Assembly: GCF_963678975.1 (NCBI RefSeq)
Contig: NC_089280.1
Coordinates: 19,397,863 to 19,461,862 of the forward strand
Reading direction: 5' to 3'
DNA from: Dysidea avara
Lineage: Eukaryota; Porifera; Demospongiae; Dictyoceratida; Dysideidae
Length of the DNA stretch: 64,000 bases
Part shown: positions 59,132-64,000 of the stretch, one piece after another
Layout of the letters: the number at the start of each line of letters is the position of its first letter
Position numbering within the stretch: position 1 is the stretch's first letter
The notes under the pieces: model-generated
Database searches by the model: none
Told to the model about the DNA's origin: nothing
What the model saw: the letters and a program-made list of their open reading frames with translations, nothing else
Program-made: the position numbers and the translations under genes

Positions 59132-59286
59132 ATGACACGTATAGGTGCATGCAGTTATAATGTTATACTGCATGTAGCTATGTGTACAGGTGCTCTTTAG
59201 TGTGTTTGATTTATAGTTATTATGATCAGTGCTGCATAATATAACAAAATGTTTAGTCCATTAAACCAAAATTGCAATGAATTAAA

Positions 59287-60658
59287 CTAGGTAGACTGCT
59301 TTAAGTACTTTATAATAAAGTTGAATCCATTTTGAATAATCGTAGGATTACTTTTGAAATGCTTGTGCAAAGAAATCATCCACTTTGCTCCTAATGGTTT
59401 CATAATAGTTAATCTGAGATCAACTGGCTCTTTAGGATCCACTCCTTGGAATTGACAACAAATTTTGGTTGAATACCACTCTTGAAATTGCTTATGCAAG
59501 AAGTCTTTTGCTGGCTTATTGACACTTATGTCCAACGGCTGTAACCTATCTGTGCAGTTAGCAGGAATAAGTACCACATACACGTTATGTGCATCAATGT
59601 GTGTCAGCAGTGCCTCTGTACACTGTGCTTTAAAATTATCGAACAGCAGCAGTGCAGGATGATTTGATGGTAGCTTCATCTCCTTCCTCTTCATACTAAT
59701 GTAAGGTAAAATGATTTCATCAATGTAGTCTTGCATAGTGGTCTCATTGCACCAGTGAGTACTTGAATAAGTTACATGCCAGTCATCGGGAAAATTGACT
59801 TGTGGAAGACAACGAGGCGTTTTACCTTCATACACTAACTGGGGTGGTAAAAAATCGCCTTCCATCGTGCCAGCAAAACAAGCAGTGATCTGCCTTTTGT
59901 CGTCTTTACCGGCCAAGTCTACTCTTTTACTCCCTTCAACTTCCATCGTCCATGATGCTGGCGGAACATAGTTTATAGCTGTCTGGTCCCAGTTAATGAT
60001 CAGTGCAGGTGGAATGTCTTCTAAATCAACAAGTTGTTTGATGTCCAATAAAAACTGTTCTTTGACTGTTCAGGTGCAACCTTGTTCTTACTGCAAGCCT
60101 TACGTTTCACCATCCCCATGCGGCTCAACAAACTTTGGGCCCAGCCTTTGGTTATTTCAATCCCTCCAAATCCACCATCCTCTTTGAGTAAATTGGCATC
60201 CTTGCTTTTAACAATACCTTCTGCTGATGCCATTACCACTGCAGTATTAACAGCAGTTCCACGCATACGAAGGTACTTAATGTAGTCTCGGACCTGCTTG
60301 TCCAACTCGTTGCCTAGCAGAAGTGGTCTGCCCTGCTTATTTTTGCGAGGCAACTCTTTAAGTTCCTTTCTCTTGTCTTGAGGGAGATCTTTTACAAAAT
60401 CATTGTAATCATTCTTCAGTCGCCTAACTGTGGGTTCTGTCAACCGAAGTGCAGGAAATCGATGAGCGTAGTATCGCAACGTGTCAGTTGTTCCAATGAC
60501 AGCAGCTTTTTTCACAACGTTGCGCGTCTGTTAAGTATAAATACGGCCCCTTTTCATTTCGTGACGCTTCACACTTAGTGATGGCCTTTGCGACAGCAGC
60601 GTTGGCAGCTGTAATAGCATCTGTTGGCACTTCATCCGATAGTGGACCACGTGGATCT
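59287..60658 (-). pseudogene. Pogo/Tigger-like DDE transposase, main part
   Basis: From 60658 down the frame reads DPRGPLSDEVPTDAITAANA, then a frameshift in an A-run near 60510, then KKAAVIGTTDTLRYYAHRFP, LTEPTVRRLKNDY and a second frameshift near 60062, then IPPALIINWDQTAINYVPP to a TGA at 59287. The catalytic acidic residues are NWDQT, LLFDNFKAQ and LQPLDISVNKP, a DDD triad of the DDE_1 (pogo/Tc1-mariner) superfamily. These enzymes cut and paste DNA into TA sites. The triad is intact, but two frameshifts and a LINE insertion in the N-terminal part inactivate the gene. Confidence 0.85.
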
Positions 60659-60994
60659 GGTAAAATCGCCGCAGACAATGAAGCTGTTAATGTTACGGGA
60701 CGTATCAGCAGAAATGCTCATCGCTTGTTTGTTCCACAGCTACGGACTAATTATGGGAAAAGAAGCCTATATTACAGAGGTACTATATTGTGGAACGCTC
60801 TGCCAGCTGCTTTGTATCACGCATCAACTTTATTTCAATTCAGGAGTAGCTATTTAGAACAATATAATTGTAGTTAATATTAATTTGTAAATGTATGTAG
60901 TTTTATACATGTATGCTGTATACAGGGCGTAGCTGAAAAACAGCTTTGCTGATGCTACCTTCCCTGTTTAAATAAATTTAAAAAAAAAAAAAAA
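60659..60994 (+). mobile_element. LINE 3' fragment inserted in the pogo-like transposase
   Basis: The plus strand encodes RISRNAHRLFVPQLRTNYGK, then YYRGTILWNALPAALYHAST and a stop, a LINE C-terminus, with a 3' UTR ending AATAAATTTAAAAAA and a poly(A) of about 15. ATCT is present on both sides (60655-60658 and 60995-60998). Removing the insert joins the transposase N-terminus in frame. The poly(A) tail marks a different and probably young LINE family. Confidence 0.85.
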
Positions 60995-61054
60995 ATCTAC
61001 TTGATCATTACTTCTCGACTTCTTGATGACTTTATAGTACTGCAAAATTGACAT
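60995..61054 (-). pseudogene. N-terminal piece of the pogo-like transposase
   Basis: ATG at 61054 opens MSILQYYKVIKKSRSNDQVD, typical of the start of this transposase group; it is cut off from the remainder by the LINE at 60659-60994. Confidence 0.7.
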
Positions 61055-61358
61055 TCTTAGCTTGAAAGTCAGTGAGTCCTTTCACACTTCGATCACAGCC
61101 GCATAACCCGCACACAACACAAAAATTTATACAAATAGGGGCGCTTATTCAGTAAAAGTTTGACGAATTTAATATTGACGACACCAAAAATTCGTCAAAT
61201 TCGTCAAATTTTCCTTTCGTCAAAATTTCCTGTCGTACGGTAAGTGCACATCATAAATAAATAATTTTAGTTGACCATGGGGCGCTTATCTAGGCGAGAA
61301 GAGGGAGAGGACTGCAGAATTGAACGGCGCGTAAATTCATAGTTACCGAGGCACAAAC
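61055..61358. other. Promoter region of the TRAF-like gene
   Basis: Contains repeated ATTCGTCAAATT units (61188-61210) and CpG-containing sequence. No TATA box is clear. Part may be the end of the pogo-like element, whose terminal repeats were not located. Confidence 0.35.
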
Positions 61359-62846
61359 ATGGCAATTGTTCTTTGTACTGGTGGTTTCGAGTACCAGTTT
61401 GTCAGCTCACCTCCAGACAGAGTCGTGTGCAAAATATGTCACCTTCCCAGTAGAGACCCTTACCTCACAATGTGTTGTGGACATGTGTTTTGTAAGTCTT
61501 GTCTTGACGGTATGAAGGAAGCTAAAAGCATTGTCAATAACATCTGTCCGGTGTGTCGTGGTGAAGACTTCGTTACATTTCCCAACAAGCAAATAGACAG
61601 AGAAGTTAAAAGTCTTCACGTGTACTGTACAAACGGAGGGAAAGGTTGTGAGTGGCAAGGTGAAGTTAACTACATTGACAATCATCTTATGAAGGATGGA
61701 GGTTGTGAGTATGAAGATTTGCTATGTATTAGTGGGTGTGGTGGAATAATACAACGACGAGATTTAACCAAACATGTTGAGACTGAGTGTCCATGTCGTA
61801 AGGTGGACTGCCCATACTGTCAACTTAGAGGAGAACATCAGTTTATAGAGGGGAAACATAAGGAAGAGTGTGATGAATATCCACTGGCTTGTCCTAATAA
61901 GTGTGAGGAGGCTATATGTATTCCTCGTAAAGACATGAGCAAGCATAGGAGCGGATGTCCACTGGAAGTGATCAATTGTGAGTATCATACTATGGGATGT
62001 GAGGTGAGAATGACACGTCAAGCACAAAAGGAACACAACAGGGAGAAGATGGAGTATCACTTACAGTTAACCAAGTATAAGCTGGATGAAACCAGGGGTG
62101 AGTTGAGCAAAACTAAACACGAAACCAAACTAGAGTTGGATGCGACTAATGTCAAGCTGAATGAAGCACTGAAAGAACTAACAAGGACTAAAGGGGAACT
62201 GTCTGATGTCAAGAGCCAGTTTGCTAATAGAATCACTACTCTTGAACTGCTCCTGCATCAAAGTAATGTTAGTGCAAGTAATTTTGCAAGTGATGCTAGT
62301 GCAAGTAATTTGGTGCCAGCTAAACCTGCTCCAATGACATGGTCTAGGCAATTACATTCAGCCACCCAAGCATCATTGCGTGGAAACCAAATTATTCCAG
62401 TGACTTTTAAGATGACGGGCGTTGCAAAGAAGTTGAAAACTCAGAGAGACTGGTATAGTAACCCTTTTTATACTGACATCACGGGATACAGGATACGGCT
62501 ATGTGTTGATGTTGGCGGTCATGGTAATCATGGAGGCACTCATTGTTCAATGTTTTTACGTTTGATGCGAGGTCGACATGATAATGACCTGAGTTGGCCA
62601 TTAAAAATTGAGCTTCAGGTAACCTTGTTAAATCAGATTAGTGATGATCAACACCATTCACAAAGATTTCCCTTCATTGATTATGTTCATGACAGAAATG
62701 TAACTCATAGAGTATTTCATAATGACATGGCTGAAGCTTGTCTTGGCCACAGTAGTTTTGTTTCCCACCAAGACCTCAGTAAGATTACTGCCACTTGTCA
62801 GTTCCTTAAGGATGACTGTATTTTTGTTAGAGTGTGTTCACCATAA
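61359..62846 (+). CDS. TRAF-like RING/zinc-finger/MATH protein (495 aa)
   Basis: Single-exon gene from ATG 61359 to TAA. The N-terminal RING is C24-x2-C27, C39, H42-x2-C45-x2-C48, C63-x2-C66, so the protein is probably a ubiquitin ligase. TRAF-type zinc fingers follow (about 89-225) with repeated C/H pairs such as GCEWQGEVNYIDNHL and HVETECPCRKVDCPYCQ. A coiled coil (about 226-300) precedes a serine-alanine linker with a direct repeat (SASNFASDASASN). A MATH/TRAF-C domain from about 350 to the end contains FYTDITGYRIRLCVDVGG, FLRLMRGRHDNDLSWPLKIE and DDCIFVRVC. Such proteins relay receptor and innate immune signals as trimers in the cytoplasm. All parts are intact, and TRAF-like families are large in sponges. 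Confidence 0.95.
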   Translation: MAIVLCTGGFEYQFVSSPPDRVVCKICHLPSRDPYLTMCCGHVFCKSCLDGMKEAKSIVNNICPVCRGEDFVTFPNKQIDREVKSLHVYCTNGGKGCEWQGEVNYIDNHLMKDGGCEYEDLLCISGCGGIIQRRDLTKHVETECPCRKVDCPYCQLRGEHQFIEGKHKEECDEYPLACPNKCEEAICIPRKDMSKHRSGCPLEVINCEYHTMGCEVRMTRQAQKEHNREKMEYHLQLTKYKLDETRGELSKTKHETKLELDATNVKLNEALKELTRTKGELSDVKSQFANRITTLELLLHQSNVSASNFASDASASNLVPAKPAPMTWSRQLHSATQASLRGNQIIPVTFKMTGVAKKLKTQRDWYSNPFYTDITGYRIRLCVDVGGHGNHGGTHCSMFLRLMRGRHDNDLSWPLKIELQVTLLNQISDDQHHSQRFPFIDYVHDRNVTHRVFHNDMAEACLGHSSFVSHQDLSKITATCQFLKDDCIFVRVCSP

Positions 62847-63718
62847 TGTTATTGTACATGCAGACAGAGCATTTTATGTACATTTTTTATTAAGTAAAGT
62901 ATCATTACTTGGTTGCACTTAACTAGACAAAACATATAAACCAAACTGTTGCCAAAATGGTTACAAAATCTGTTTAGGGCAGCTGGGAGTATGGTTTGAA
63001 GATTCATTTGATTCCTTTTTGTTTATATGCATGAACCACTATTTGAAAATTTATAGATGGCCACCCACCATAAATCTCTTTTGTTAGTACCGTAATGTTA
63101 CCAAATTATTTGCATATATGAACTAAGTAGCTGCATATTTTCACAATACAACATTTCAATTTAATAAAAGAAAATCTTAATTGCATCACTCAAAAGCAAA
63201 CTATGTAAGTAGCTGCATTGCATGCTAATCATTTAAAAGTTGTTTATAGGTACTGAGTCAGCTGAAACCTTATAAAATAACCTGGAATCTACAAAAGTGA
63301 TGTCATGTGACAGGTCAACAGATAGAATAAAAGAACCTTTCGGAAAGGAATTCAGTCAGTCTAATAGTCAGTGGTAAGAGTGTAGTTTGAATAGTACTTT
63401 GAGTAAAAGGCTTTTGTTGTTGTTGCAGAATAGAGATTATAAGGATAGGACTCAGTACAGCCAGGCTGAAGATATGGGTCTGATATTTTTTTCTGCATTC
63501 TTCAACGTTTTAGTAACATGTTTCTGACTCCCTGTATTCACAGGCTTTAGCCTTCTCACAGGTCCCTATAAGCTAGTGAGATAGCATTCACAGACAGACA
63601 AATTGGACTAAATTGACTATTTTTTGTTACTGTTAAATTACTGGTATTACTGTCAATAAACATCAATATTCTTTATTCATTGAACAGGTCTTTAGAACAG
63701 TAGCTGGTAGCACTATGC
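62847..63718. other. 3' flank of the TRAF-like gene
   Basis: An AATAAA-type polyadenylation signal (TTTAATAAAAG) is at 63161-63171. Nothing else is recognised. Confidence 0.4.
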
Positions 63719-64000
63719 ATTAATGGATTATCTAAGATAATGGGCGGTATAGTTCTTGAAGGAAAATATGGGTCTGCTTTAGGGCTGAATCAAGTTTACT
63801 TTCATATACCGTGCATTATTTGCCAGCAAGTCGCCCTTGGCATATTGTTATACTGCATTAAGATAAGTTGAATTTTAAATTTGGCTATTCAGTGAAAACA
63901 TACAGGAAATGTTATACGTATAGTTATAACCTATAAGGTAATGTTTCTTAACTTTCTTCTTGTGGAGTATGTGGTTCACATTTACTTACCCAATAGAACA
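63719..64000. mobile_element. hAT-like family, partial copy 3, cut by the window edge
   Basis: Parallel to 19200-19470: GATAATGGGCGGTATAGTTC, TTGAAGGAAAATATGGGTCT, GCTTTAGGGCTGAATCAAGT and a later TAATGTTTCTTAACTTTCTT. It continues beyond the window. Confidence 0.6.

Overview
The window is AT-rich, gene-poor animal DNA dominated by old and young transposable elements. Protein-coding genes have short introns (50 to 150 bp in several cases) or none. The gene content (a TKL-like kinase with a DLG instead of DFG motif, an intronless RING/TRAF-finger/MATH protein, HIRAN-like and Ulp1-like transposon-linked genes, several non-LTR retrotransposon tails) fits an early-branching metazoan, most likely a demosponge. 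That assignment is an inference from family knowledge, not something the sequence proves.

Layout. 0-7 kb: a broken multi-exon gene remnant and short inverted-repeat elements. 7.2-14.6 kb (minus strand): a three-exon kinase gene with a coiled-coil tail and a very long (TG)n/(CA)n tract that appears to lie in its 3' UTR; its introns hold MITEs, one with a perfect 8-bp target duplication. 15-29 kb: a transposon graveyard of hAT-like elements with CAGGG or CAGTGG termini, CR1/L2-like LINE pieces, two fragments of a second LINE type, and a pair of inverted repeats rich in GGTCCGG. One candidate signal-peptide first exon sits at 29.18 kb. 31-51.4 kb: a direct tandem segmental duplication of about 10 kb per unit. 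Each unit carries one intact two-exon gene for a small secreted protein (minus strand) and one decayed copy of the same gene facing the other way (plus strand). The intact genes differ by six bases while nearby flanks differ by roughly ten percent by eye, which points to gene conversion. Differences between the units also act as empty-site controls for a TA-flanked MITE and a tRNA-Ser-derived SINE.

51.4-53.2 kb: exons of a decayed gene and a PHD-like zinc finger with a 50-bp intron. 53.6-61.1 kb: a nest of mobile DNA. It contains a hAT-like element, a small palindromic MITE, a 2.8-kb segment bounded by 35-bp perfect inverted repeats that encloses two convergent genes, a HIRAN-like gene split by a LINE insertion, a Ulp1-like cysteine protease, and a pogo-like DDD transposase broken by another LINE and two frameshifts. 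61.36-62.85 kb: an intact intronless TRAF-like gene, probably a functional host gene. A short motif (core CTCTAATAGAGCAGTCA) recurs at more than a dozen places in both orientations, often as two to three spaced copies, and in four cases lies inside hAT-like elements.

Genes that look intact and functional: the kinase gene, the two secreted-protein genes, the TRAF-like gene, and possibly the two convergent genes and the Ulp1-like gene. The rest is repeats, fragments or non-coding DNA. Coordinates of element ends were read by eye and may be off by a few bases.
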